In this document: positions 50,498 to 58,108 of the stretch, piece by piece
Layout of the letters: every line of letters begins with the position of its first letter
How positions within the stretch are numbered: the stretch's first letter is position 1
From: Ralstonia sp. RRA
GTDB taxonomy: Bacteria > Pseudomonadota > Gammaproteobacteria > Burkholderiales > Burkholderiaceae
Assembly: GCF_037023145.1 (NCBI RefSeq)
Contig: NZ_CP146092.1
Location: 682,001 to 746,000, forward strand
Length of the DNA: 64,000 nucleotides
Reading direction: 5' to 3'
Translations under genes and position numbers: made by a program
Notes under the pieces: model-generated
The model's input: the letters and a program-made list of their open reading frames with translations, nothing else
Told to the model about the DNA's origin: nothing
Databases searched by the model: none

Positions 50498-51889
50498 CTA
50501 AATCGTTGAGGGTTGGGGAAACCGCATGGAGAACAGCGTGTATTCCCCAACTACCGACTCGCATTGAATGCGGCCACCGAACGCATGCATGACGCGGCGA
50601 CAGAACATCAGGCCCACGCCGGCCCCCTTGCCGTGATGCTTGGTGGAAAAGAACGGATCGAAGATGCGGCGAAGCACCTTCGGCGGAATGCCGGTCGCGT
50701 CGTCACGCACTTCCAGCACATAGGCATCGCCCTCACGCCGGGCGGAAATCTCGATCTGCCCCTTTCGGGCGATCTGGATGGCGTGCAAGGCGTTCTTGAT
50801 GAGATTGAACAGCACATACATCAGCAACGTATCTGACCCGACGAAATGCCAGCCGGCGTCGAACTCGCGGACGCGTACCCGCTCACGCTCGCCTGGTTGA
50901 AATGGGTACTGCGAGACGGCCATGGCAACGCAGTCGTGCAGCGAATGCGCGCAGAACGTGCGCTTGTCGAGGCGCTCCAGCGTGACCGAGGCCAACGCCA
51001 TTTCAATGATGCTGTGCGCGCTGGCAACTTCTGCGCTGATTGCACCGGCCAGTTTGGACACGCGCTCAAGCATGGCAGGCGAAAGTGGTTCGCGGTCGTT
51101 GCACAGTCCGTTGTCGACGGCCAACTGGTAGCCACGAAACAGATCAGGCCATGCGCGCGCGATCTCGCTTGCCTGCAGTCGGATGGTCGCGAGCGGTGTG
51201 CGGACTTCGTGGGCTACCGTGGCGGCCAGTGCGTACGGATGCATCAGGTCGAATTTCACGACGCCCACCGCGATGATGCCCAGGCTGGCGGCAATGAAGA
51301 TCACACCGGGTGGATAGAGCGCGGCACCGTAGTTGACCGCGTAGTCTGCAGCGGAGAGGCTATAGAGCCCCAGGCCGAACAGGCAGACCCACAAGCGTTT
51401 GCGCTTTTCTGCCGTGGCATGTTGTTGGGCGGTATAGAGCAGCCACGCGCTGCGCAGCGCCAACACCACTGTTTGGGCGACATGAACGGCTTCCAGCGGG
51501 CCGGCCTTCGGATAGAACCCGAACGAAAAATGCCAGACGCCGGCGATCACCCAATGAGTGCCCAACAGCAGCGCGATCAGTACGGCATCAAGCGTGTACG
51601 AGGCGACGATCCAGCGGCGTTCTTCCACCCGCTCGGAAATTTCCGCCATGAAGTGATAGAACGCCGTCGGAACAATCAGAATGGCGACCCAGCCGAGCTT
51701 GGCCAGGAGATGTGCCACGTCGGCATCAGTGGTCTGGAACAGGAACGCCCACAGTCCCTGCCAGAGGCTGGTAAGCGCGGTCATGCTGAAGAACGCCAGG
51801 CTGGCGCGCGTCCGACCGCGTGTGCTCAGCACATACACGCCGTAGAACAGGAACAGCGACGAGACGAAAGCGGGAAGGAGGGCGTACAT
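50498..51889 (-). CDS. 7TM sensor histidine kinase 2 (paralogue of kinase 1)
   Basis: The 463-residue kinase aligns with kinase 1 almost without gaps over its whole length. The 7TM region contains FGFYPKAGPLEAVHVAQT. His227 (VAHEVRTPL) sits at the same position. The Asn box is NLIKNALHAI, ATP-lid motifs are DDATGIPP and GKGAGVGLMFCRRVM, and it shares the ending IQCESVVGEYTLFSMRFP. There is no receiver domain and no response regulator nearby. I chose ATG 51889 to match the kinase 1 start; the upstream ATG 51934 adds 15 unaligned residues. It is convergent with the thioesterase and on the same strand as the methyltransferase upstream (190-bp gap). Confidence 0.9.
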   Translation of the reverse strand: MYALLPAFVSSLFLFYGVYVLSTRGRTRASLAFFSMTALTSLWQGLWAFLFQTTDADVAHLLAKLGWVAILIVPTAFYHFMAEISERVEERRWIVASYTLDAVLIALLLGTHWVIAGVWHFSFGFYPKAGPLEAVHVAQTVVLALRSAWLLYTAQQHATAEKRKRLWVCLFGLGLYSLSAADYAVNYGAALYPPGVIFIAASLGIIAVGVVKFDLMHPYALAATVAHEVRTPLATIRLQASEIARAWPDLFRGYQLAVDNGLCNDREPLSPAMLERVSKLAGAISAEVASAHSIIEMALASVTLERLDKRTFCAHSLHDCVAMAVSQYPFQPGERERVRVREFDAGWHFVGSDTLLMYVLFNLIKNALHAIQIARKGQIEISARREGDAYVLEVRDDATGIPPKVLRRIFDPFFSTKHHGKGAGVGLMFCRRVMHAFGGRIQCESVVGEYTLFSMRFPQPSTI

Positions 51890-51938
51890 GTTGGCCGGAA
51901 GCCGGCGTAATGCACCGGGCACCACTACCGACACGGGC

Positions 51939-51959
51939 TGTCGGCGACCCTCAAGAGTA
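51939..51959 (-). promoter_or_regulatory. upstream block of kinase 2, similar to that of kinase 1
   Basis: This block lies 50 bp upstream of the kinase 2 start and shares 15 of 21 positions with 49720-49740 upstream of kinase 1. It could be a common promoter or operator kept after duplication. Confidence 0.4.
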
Positions 51960-52079
51960 CTGTCTTTCTCCGCCCTCGCGCACGGGTTCCGATGTCACAT
52001 CTTTTTCATTCTGGCTTAAACGAAATCCTAAGAAGGGCGCCCTGCAAGGACCCCCCTCCAACGGATGGAACAAAACGTA

Positions 52080-52832
52080 CTAGACCGCTTCGACCATCAT
52101 CGCGTCGATGGCAAACGAATGGTCCGGTGCCACGGCAAAGTACTGGCGGGCTTCGTCGGCGGCGCGGTCGAACAGGTCGCGGATGGCATCGGCGCGCACT
52201 TGCGGTGTGCGGATGCGGCCAATCCAGGAGTCAAAGGACATCGTCAGCTTCCAGGTGCGCTGCGCGCCCGCCTGGAAGCCTGCTTCGGCCAACATGGCCT
52301 GCCATTCGGAGACACGGTAGTCGCGCACGTGTGACGCATCGCGCAGCACCTCGGCGGTTTGCAGTAGCGTGTCGAGCAGCGGGGTTTCCGGCGCAACGAT
52401 GTCGACGATGACGAGCTTGCCGCCGGGTTTGAGCACGCGGCGCGCCTCGGCCAACCCTGCGCGTACGTCGTACCAGTGGTGCGCGGAGAAGCGCGTGGCG
52501 ACGATGTCGAATGCGCTGTCGTCGAAAGGCAGGGTTTCTGCGCGGGCCGCTTGCGTATGCAGTTGCTTGAGGCCGCGCTTGGCAGCCTCAGCGGCCACCA
52601 CGGCCAGCATGTCTTCCGACAGGTCGACGGCGACCAGGGCCGCCACATGCGGCGCCATGGCAAAGCTCACATGCCCGCCACCGCAGCCGAGGTCGAGCAC
52701 CTTGGCGTGCGGCATCGACTGCGCCAGCGCGGCCAGCGCTTCCAGGTCGGCGCCCTGGGCATGTACGGCACTGGTCAGATAGGCCTGGGCCACCTGGCCG
52801 AATTGCTGGTCGACGAGTCGATGCTGCTGCAT
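52080..52832 (-). CDS. class I SAM-dependent methyltransferase (UbiE-like)
   Basis: The 250-residue enzyme has the SAM-binding motif LDLGCGGGHVSFAM (about residues 46-59), VAVDLSEDML and ATRFSAHHWYDV, and then PGGKLVIVDIVAPE. The UbiE/Methyltransf_11 group methylates varied small molecules. It lies upstream of kinase 2 on the same strand. A link to the kinase-thioesterase cluster is possible but rests only on position. ATG 52832 has CGGAGCAGCC upstream; the open frame running to 53177 is not part of the family. Confidence 0.87.
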   Translation of the reverse strand: MQQHRLVDQQFGQVAQAYLTSAVHAQGADLEALAALAQSMPHAKVLDLGCGGGHVSFAMAPHVAALVAVDLSEDMLAVVAAEAAKRGLKQLHTQAARAETLPFDDSAFDIVATRFSAHHWYDVRAGLAEARRVLKPGGKLVIVDIVAPETPLLDTLLQTAEVLRDASHVRDYRVSEWQAMLAEAGFQAGAQRTWKLTMSFDSWIGRIRTPQVRADAIRDLFDRAADEARQYFAVAPDHSFAIDAMMVEAV

Positions 52833-52935
52833 GGCTGCTCCGGTGTTCTTGTGAGGACGTGGAGCGGCCAGTGTAGAAGCGTGGCCCGTGCAGCGAAATT
52901 CGCGATTGGCGAAATGGGGTATCGCGCGAGCCGCT

Positions 52936-53844
52936 TTAGACGAAGCGGAACAGCTTCGCGGGCGTGTCGACCAGCACCTGCTTGCGATCTGCCGCGTCCG
53001 GCAACAGCACGTCAACAAAGGCCCACATCTTGTCGTAGGTGATGCGCGATTCGAATTGCGTGTGCGGCCAGTCGCTGCCCCAGACCAGGCGATCCAGGCC
53101 CAGCGAATCCTTGAGGCGCGGCATGGCGGCCACGGCGATGGCTTCACCGCGGCCATTGTCGCCATTGCGGTAGGCACCCGAAATTTTCACCCACACGCGG
53201 CGCGTGCGGCCGGCGGCGAGCAGCGCGCCAAAGCCAGGGTCGTCCACGCCCAGGGTGGGGTCGGGGCGGCCGAAGTGGTCGACCACCACGTTCACCTGGG
53301 CTTCTAGCAGCGGCGGCAGCAAGGTGGGCAGGCGGCGGGCTTCCACATGGAGCTCGACATGCCAGTCGAGTGCATGCAGATGCGCCAACGCGGCTTGCCA
53401 TACGGGCGATTTCAACTGCGGGTCCGGTGCGCCGATCAGGTTCAGGCGGATGCCGACGATGCCCTCGGTGCCCATCTGCGCGAGCAGGGTTTCGGGCGCG
53501 GTCGGGTCGATGACGGCCACGCCGCGCAGGCGCTGCGGTGCCTGTTTGAGTGCGGCCAGCAGATAGCTGTTGTCGGTGCCCAGAAAGCTCGGCTGGATCA
53601 GCACGCCGTTCGACAGGCCATGCGCGTCGAGCTGCGCGAGGTAGGCAGACAGCGGTGCGTCATAGCCCGGCGCATAGCGGCGCGCATTGGCCAGCGGCAA
53701 GCCGCGCTCGAACACGTGCGCGTGGGTATCGATGCCGGTAATGCGTGCGGTGCTTTCACGCGCGCTGTTGGTGGCGCACCCGGCAAGAGCAGTGGAACCT
53801 AGCATGGCAAGCAACCCGGTGTTGAAGGCACGGCGTGTGGGCAT
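52936..53844 (-). CDS. exported amidohydrolase-family lipoprotein (LigI-like TIM barrel)
   Basis: The 302-residue protein has an N-terminal Tat-like RRAF motif plus lipobox LAG-Cys23. An amidohydrolase-2 TIM barrel follows, with THAHVF (His41, His43), a hydrophobic core including VVDHFGRPD and LVWGSDWPHTQ near the C-terminus. Such enzymes, like LigI, cut lactones such as 2-pyrone-4,6-dicarboxylate. The substrate here is unknown. Lipoprotein anchoring implies periplasmic action. It is preceded by an MFS gene (55-bp gap) on the same strand, probably an operon for one compound. Confidence 0.82.
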   Translation of the reverse strand: MPTRRAFNTGLLAMLGSTALAGCATNSARESTARITGIDTHAHVFERGLPLANARRYAPGYDAPLSAYLAQLDAHGLSNGVLIQPSFLGTDNSYLLAALKQAPQRLRGVAVIDPTAPETLLAQMGTEGIVGIRLNLIGAPDPQLKSPVWQAALAHLHALDWHVELHVEARRLPTLLPPLLEAQVNVVVDHFGRPDPTLGVDDPGFGALLAAGRTRRVWVKISGAYRNGDNGRGEAIAVAAMPRLKDSLGLDRLVWGSDWPHTQFESRITYDKMWAFVDVLLPDAADRKQVLVDTPAKLFRFV

Positions 53845-53899
53845 GGGGTCTCCCGATGGCGACGGATGAAGAGCGTCGACATGATGTTGTTGTGGGTGT

Positions 53900-55147
53900 T
53901 CAGGCAGTGACCGCGGCGAGATCGCGGCCGCGTGTTTCGGGCAGCATCAGCACGGCCACGGCGACGATGGCGTACGCGATGGCGGCGTCAATACCGATGG
54001 CCGTGCCGAGCGACATCGATGCGCTCATCTTGCCCACCAGCACCGGGAAGGCGGCAGACACTACACGGCCAAAGTTGTAGCAAAAGCCCACGCCCGTGCC
54101 GCGCACGCCGTGCGGATACAGCTCGTTGAACAGTGCCCCCATGCTGGCCGGAATGCCGGCGGCAAAGAAGCCGAGCGGAAAGCCCAGCACCAGCATCGCA
54201 CCGTCAGACAGCGGCACCAGCAGGTACACCAGCACCGTGACCACGCAGCAGCACGAGAACAGCAGGATGTTGCCGCGACGGCCGATCACGTCCAGCAGCC
54301 AGGCGCTGGCGACGCAGCCGCACCAGAACGCGAAGATGATCACCGCCAGGTAGCCGCCCGTGCCGAGCACCGACAGGTGGCGCTCCGTCTTCAGATACGT
54401 CGGCAGCCATGTCATCAGCGCGTAGTAGCCGCCGTGCGCGCCCACGCCCAGCAGACCGCCGATCAACGTCATGCGCAGCACCTGCGGGCGGAAGATGTCG
54501 AGCAGCGGAAAGCGCGAGATCGGCATGGCATTGGCACTCGCTTCCGGCTTGGCTGCCGGCACGGGTTCCTGCACACCCCGGCGGATGTAAATGATGAGCA
54601 GCGCCGGCAACAGGCCTGCGGCAAACATCACGCGCCAGGCGAGGTCTGGCTCGATGAGCGAGTACGTGAGCGCGTACAGCAGCACGGCCGCACCCCAGCC
54701 CACGGCCCATGCGCTTTGCACGGTGCCCATGGCCTTGCCGCGGTGGCTGGCGCGAATGCTCTCGGCCATCAGCACAGCACCCGCGGCCCATTCCCCGCCA
54801 AAGCCGAAGCCCTGGATGGCCTTGAGCACCAGGAACTGCTCGAAGTTCTGCGCAAAGGCCGAGGCGAATGTTGCGATGGAAAACCACAACACCGTGATCT
54901 GCAGCGTGCGCACCCGGCCGAAGCGGTCGGTCAGCGCGCCGGCTATCCAGCCGCCCAGCGCCGAGGCCACCAGCGTGACGCCCGACACCAGCCCCGCTTC
55001 CGTCTTGTCGATATGCCACGCCGCGATGATGGTGGGAATGACGAGGCTGAACATCTGCACGTCGAGCGCATCGAGTGCCCAGCCGCCAAAGCACGCCCAG
55101 AAGGTGCGCTTCTCCCCTTTCGAAATCTCTTTGAACCAGCCGAACAT
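53900..55147 (-). CDS. MFS transporter (sialate/metabolite:H+ symporter-like)
   Basis: The 415-residue protein has twelve hydrophobic segments and MFS motifs: GWIAGALTDRFGRVRTLQ after TM2, GFGFGGEWAAGAVLMAE, and a Pro-rich C-half. LDALDVQMFSLVIPTII at the N-terminus fits the acidic-metabolite symporters of the SHS family. It likely imports a carboxylated compound. ATG 55147 has AAGGAG upstream. It precedes the exported amidohydrolase, with an AT-rich inverted repeat upstream. Confidence 0.87.
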   Translation of the reverse strand: MFGWFKEISKGEKRTFWACFGGWALDALDVQMFSLVIPTIIAAWHIDKTEAGLVSGVTLVASALGGWIAGALTDRFGRVRTLQITVLWFSIATFASAFAQNFEQFLVLKAIQGFGFGGEWAAGAVLMAESIRASHRGKAMGTVQSAWAVGWGAAVLLYALTYSLIEPDLAWRVMFAAGLLPALLIIYIRRGVQEPVPAAKPEASANAMPISRFPLLDIFRPQVLRMTLIGGLLGVGAHGGYYALMTWLPTYLKTERHLSVLGTGGYLAVIIFAFWCGCVASAWLLDVIGRRGNILLFSCCCVVTVLVYLLVPLSDGAMLVLGFPLGFFAAGIPASMGALFNELYPHGVRGTGVGFCYNFGRVVSAAFPVLVGKMSASMSLGTAIGIDAAIAYAIVAVAVLMLPETRGRDLAAVTA

Positions 55148-55192
55148 GCGGTCTCCTTCGGGTGACGTGAGCGATGTACTGAAAAGCACATT

Positions 55193-55229
55193 GCTCTAGT
55201 CATCTATATGAATAGAGGAATTCTAGAGC
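55193..55229. promoter_or_regulatory. nested inverted repeat upstream of the MFS gene
   Basis: The outer arms are GCTCTAG (55193-55199) and CTAGAGC (55223-55229). The inner arms are TCTAT (55203-55207) and ATAGA (55212-55216). The AT-rich block lies 46 bp upstream of the MFS start. It is a candidate operator for an unlinked regulator. Confidence 0.45.
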
Positions 55230-55285
55230 GGGCGACGGGAGGGTGCAGTCGGTGTTAACCCGTGACCGGCTGGCCGCCGGTGCGA

Positions 55286-58108
55286 TCAGGTATGTAGCAG
55301 TGCGACGGGCAAATGGGCGAGTACTTGCCCCAGTGCCAAACGCGGCGCGTGCAGCGTTTGCCTGTCAAAGGCGCTGTGCAGCGTCACATGCGACAGGGCC
55401 GATGGCAGACAGACCGTGGTGTCGCGCCATGCGCCCGGAGGAAACGCTGGCGTTGAGCTGCGCCCGAGCAACGGCGTGACGTGCAGCGGCACGATGACGA
55501 CCACGGTCTGCTCTGCGTGCTGACGCGCAAACGCCAGCACGTGTGCGGCAGCGCTGCCGGTGATGGTCAGCGGCTGGTAGCTACCGGACTCGAACACCTC
55601 TGGTAACAAGGCGCGCACGCCCAGCGCACGCGCCAGCACGGCTTGCTTGATACGGCCGTCTGCCCAGTGTGTGAGCAGCGGTGCGAGGGTATCGTCGCCG
55701 TGCGCGCACAGTGCCCGCAATGTGCGATGGCGCATGGCGTAGTCGACAGGGCGGCGATTGTCAGGATCGACCAGGCTGGTATCCCAGAAATCGGTGCCTT
55801 GATACAAGTCGGGCACGCCAGGCAGCGTTGCGCGCAGCACGGTCTGCGTCAGGCCGTTGATGGCGGCGGCCGGCGCCAGTTCCCGCACCAATACCGCCAG
55901 CGACGGTAGGAAGTCGGCGGCGGCATCGCCCGTCAGCAGCGTGAAGACGAAATCGCGGCTGATGGCTTCGTACGCGGTGTCGGGTGCAAACCAATCCGTG
56001 CGCAGCTTGGCTTCGCGCTGGGCTTTTTCCTGCCACTGCGCGGCGCGTTCTGCCAGCGCGTGCATGGCGCCCGCGTCATGCCAGTCCAGGTCGGCCGGGC
56101 ACATGCCCACCAGGGTCTGGTACAGCATCCACTGTGCGGCGGGTGAGGGGGCCGGCCCGCTGGGCAGGTGGTGCACCCAGGCGGCATGTCTCGTACGCCA
56201 CTGGTGGACCGCCGCGAGCCATTGCGCGGGCCGCTCAGATAGCACGGCCAGACGCGCACGTACATCTTCGCCGCGCTTGTGGTCGTGTGTGGCGGTGGTC
56301 AGCATGGCATGCGGCCAGGTGTGGGAACGCGCCTGCATGGCGTGATGAAACGCAGCGGTGCTGATGGCAAACTCACCCGGATCGGCGCCGACTTCGTTGC
56401 GCGACAGCAGCCGCCCATAGCGGTAGCACGCCGTGTCTTCCACCGCCTTGGCGGCCACGGGCGATGTCAACTGCTGACAGCGCCTGAGTGCCAGTTGGTG
56501 CAGCCTGTCATGCCCGGTCGGGTTTGCACCCATCCAGGTATCGAGCCATTGCAGCGCGGCTTGATCGACGTGCCGCAGTCGTGTGGCGGCGCCTGCCATG
56601 GCGGCTCGCATGATGGCGGCATCCTGTGCATCGCGCCCGTGAGCGTTGGCATACGTGCGATATACCGGAAAGTGGACGACCACCTCGGCCAGCGCGCGGC
56701 GGATGGCGTGCCATGTGATGTCGTAGCTCACGCGCTGTTGCTGCGCCAGCGTGTGCAGTGCGGTGGTGGCCGTGTCCAGGTCCGCTGCGAAGTGCTCGTG
56801 CAGGATCTGCCGCCGCGCAGGCAATGCCGTTGCTGAAAAAAGAGCTTCAGAAGCCGGCGCGCCGATCCATTCGAGCCAGCCCTGCGTCAGCGCGGCTTCG
56901 CCCTGCGCGTCATGCAGCAGCGCGCCCACCTGGTTCATGAAATCGTAGCCGCTGGTCCCGTCGATGCCCCAGTCGGTGCGCATGGGTTCGTCGCTGCCGA
57001 GGATCTTTTCCACGATCATCCACGGCCGGCCGACACGGCGGCTGGCCGGGCGGCCGGCATGCTCGACCAGCAGGCGCCGGCGCAGTTGGCGACAGTAGAG
57101 GGCGGGTTCTGCCAGGCCATCGACGTGGTCGATCCGCACACCGTCAATCCACCCCTGGCGATAGAGCCGGAACAGCAGCGCATGCGTGGCTTCGAAGACC
57201 TCGGTGCGCTCCACGCGCAGCCCCGCCAGCGACGTGATGTCAAAGAAGCGCCGCCAGTTGATCTCGTCGTTGGCGGTGTACCAACGCGCGAGGCGCCAAT
57301 GTTGACGCTGCATCAGTGCATCGAGGCGTTCGGGTTGCGCATTGAGCGTGCGCAAGGCGCCGGTGATCTGTGCTGCGCCCGATTCCGTAGCGGCCAGGTT
57401 GCGCAGGGCATCGCGCGCCTGCTCTGCCTGATCGCGGCGGGTGCGCAGTGAGCGGACGGCGCCCAGCTGGGCAAAGCGCTCGGCCACGGCATCTGCGGCG
57501 GGGCCGGCGTTGTCTATCCGCAGTACCGTTGCGTAGTCCGCCAGGGCAATCGGGAACCGGTGATCGTGGTACGCAATCGCCAGCCGAGCGGTGGCGATGT
57601 CGAACGCGAGCCGCAGGTGCCCGGCGGCGAGCGCATCGGCGTAGGTCTCGCCCAGGAACGGGGCGAGCACCTTGTTGCGTAATGCTGGATTGGCTGGTTG
57701 CCAATCAATGTCGAAGACGTTGGCGTAAGCGCTGTCGGGGCCCGACTCCAGAACGTCCAGCCACCATGCATTGTGTGCGCCACCCACACTCATGTGGTTG
57801 GGGACGATGTCGACGATCAGCCCCATGTTGCGCGTGTGCAGTGCGTCTACCAGTTGCCCCAGCGCAGCTTCGCCACCCAGTTCGGGGTTCACGCGTGTTG
57901 GATCGACCACGTCGTAGCCGTGGAGCGAGCCGGGCTGCGCCGTCGTGATGGGGGAGGTGTAGAGGTGCGAAATACCCAGCGCAACGAAATCGTCGAGTCG
58001 TGCCCGCGCGTGGTCGAACGTAAAACCGCTGTGCAGTTGCAGCCGTACGGTAGCGCGAGGTATCGGCCGGACCGGTGCAGGTGGCGGCGGTGCGGCAGGC
58101 AAGTTCAT
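55286..58108 (-). CDS. treY: malto-oligosyltrehalose synthase
   Basis: The 940-residue GH13 enzyme converts the reducing end of malto-oligosaccharides into a trehalosyl unit. The start has RATVRLQLHSGFTFDHAR, then LYTSPITTAQPGSLHGYDVVDPTRVNPELGG, typical of TreY. Motifs include DIVPNHMS, the nucleophile Asp in GVRIDHVDGL and a late LPGVPDLYQGTDFWD. It overlaps malQ by ATGA (58105-58108). The order on the minus strand is glgX, treZ, malQ, treY, so treY is the last gene. Confidence 0.95.
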   Translation of the reverse strand: MNLPAAPPPPAPVRPIPRATVRLQLHSGFTFDHARARLDDFVALGISHLYTSPITTAQPGSLHGYDVVDPTRVNPELGGEAALGQLVDALHTRNMGLIVDIVPNHMSVGGAHNAWWLDVLESGPDSAYANVFDIDWQPANPALRNKVLAPFLGETYADALAAGHLRLAFDIATARLAIAYHDHRFPIALADYATVLRIDNAGPAADAVAERFAQLGAVRSLRTRRDQAEQARDALRNLAATESGAAQITGALRTLNAQPERLDALMQRQHWRLARWYTANDEINWRRFFDITSLAGLRVERTEVFEATHALLFRLYRQGWIDGVRIDHVDGLAEPALYCRQLRRRLLVEHAGRPASRRVGRPWMIVEKILGSDEPMRTDWGIDGTSGYDFMNQVGALLHDAQGEAALTQGWLEWIGAPASEALFSATALPARRQILHEHFAADLDTATTALHTLAQQQRVSYDITWHAIRRALAEVVVHFPVYRTYANAHGRDAQDAAIMRAAMAGAATRLRHVDQAALQWLDTWMGANPTGHDRLHQLALRRCQQLTSPVAAKAVEDTACYRYGRLLSRNEVGADPGEFAISTAAFHHAMQARSHTWPHAMLTTATHDHKRGEDVRARLAVLSERPAQWLAAVHQWRTRHAAWVHHLPSGPAPSPAAQWMLYQTLVGMCPADLDWHDAGAMHALAERAAQWQEKAQREAKLRTDWFAPDTAYEAISRDFVFTLLTGDAAADFLPSLAVLVRELAPAAAINGLTQTVLRATLPGVPDLYQGTDFWDTSLVDPDNRRPVDYAMRHRTLRALCAHGDDTLAPLLTHWADGRIKQAVLARALGVRALLPEVFESGSYQPLTITGSAAAHVLAFARQHAEQTVVVIVPLHVTPLLGRSSTPAFPPGAWRDTTVCLPSALSHVTLHSAFDRQTLHAPRLALGQVLAHLPVALLHT

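Noticed and set aside
48293..51889. Annotation of the two kinases as true CqsS or PhcS orthologues
   Set aside because: The N-terminal 7TM region differs and neither the receiver domain nor partner genes are present; only the catalytic core is similar.
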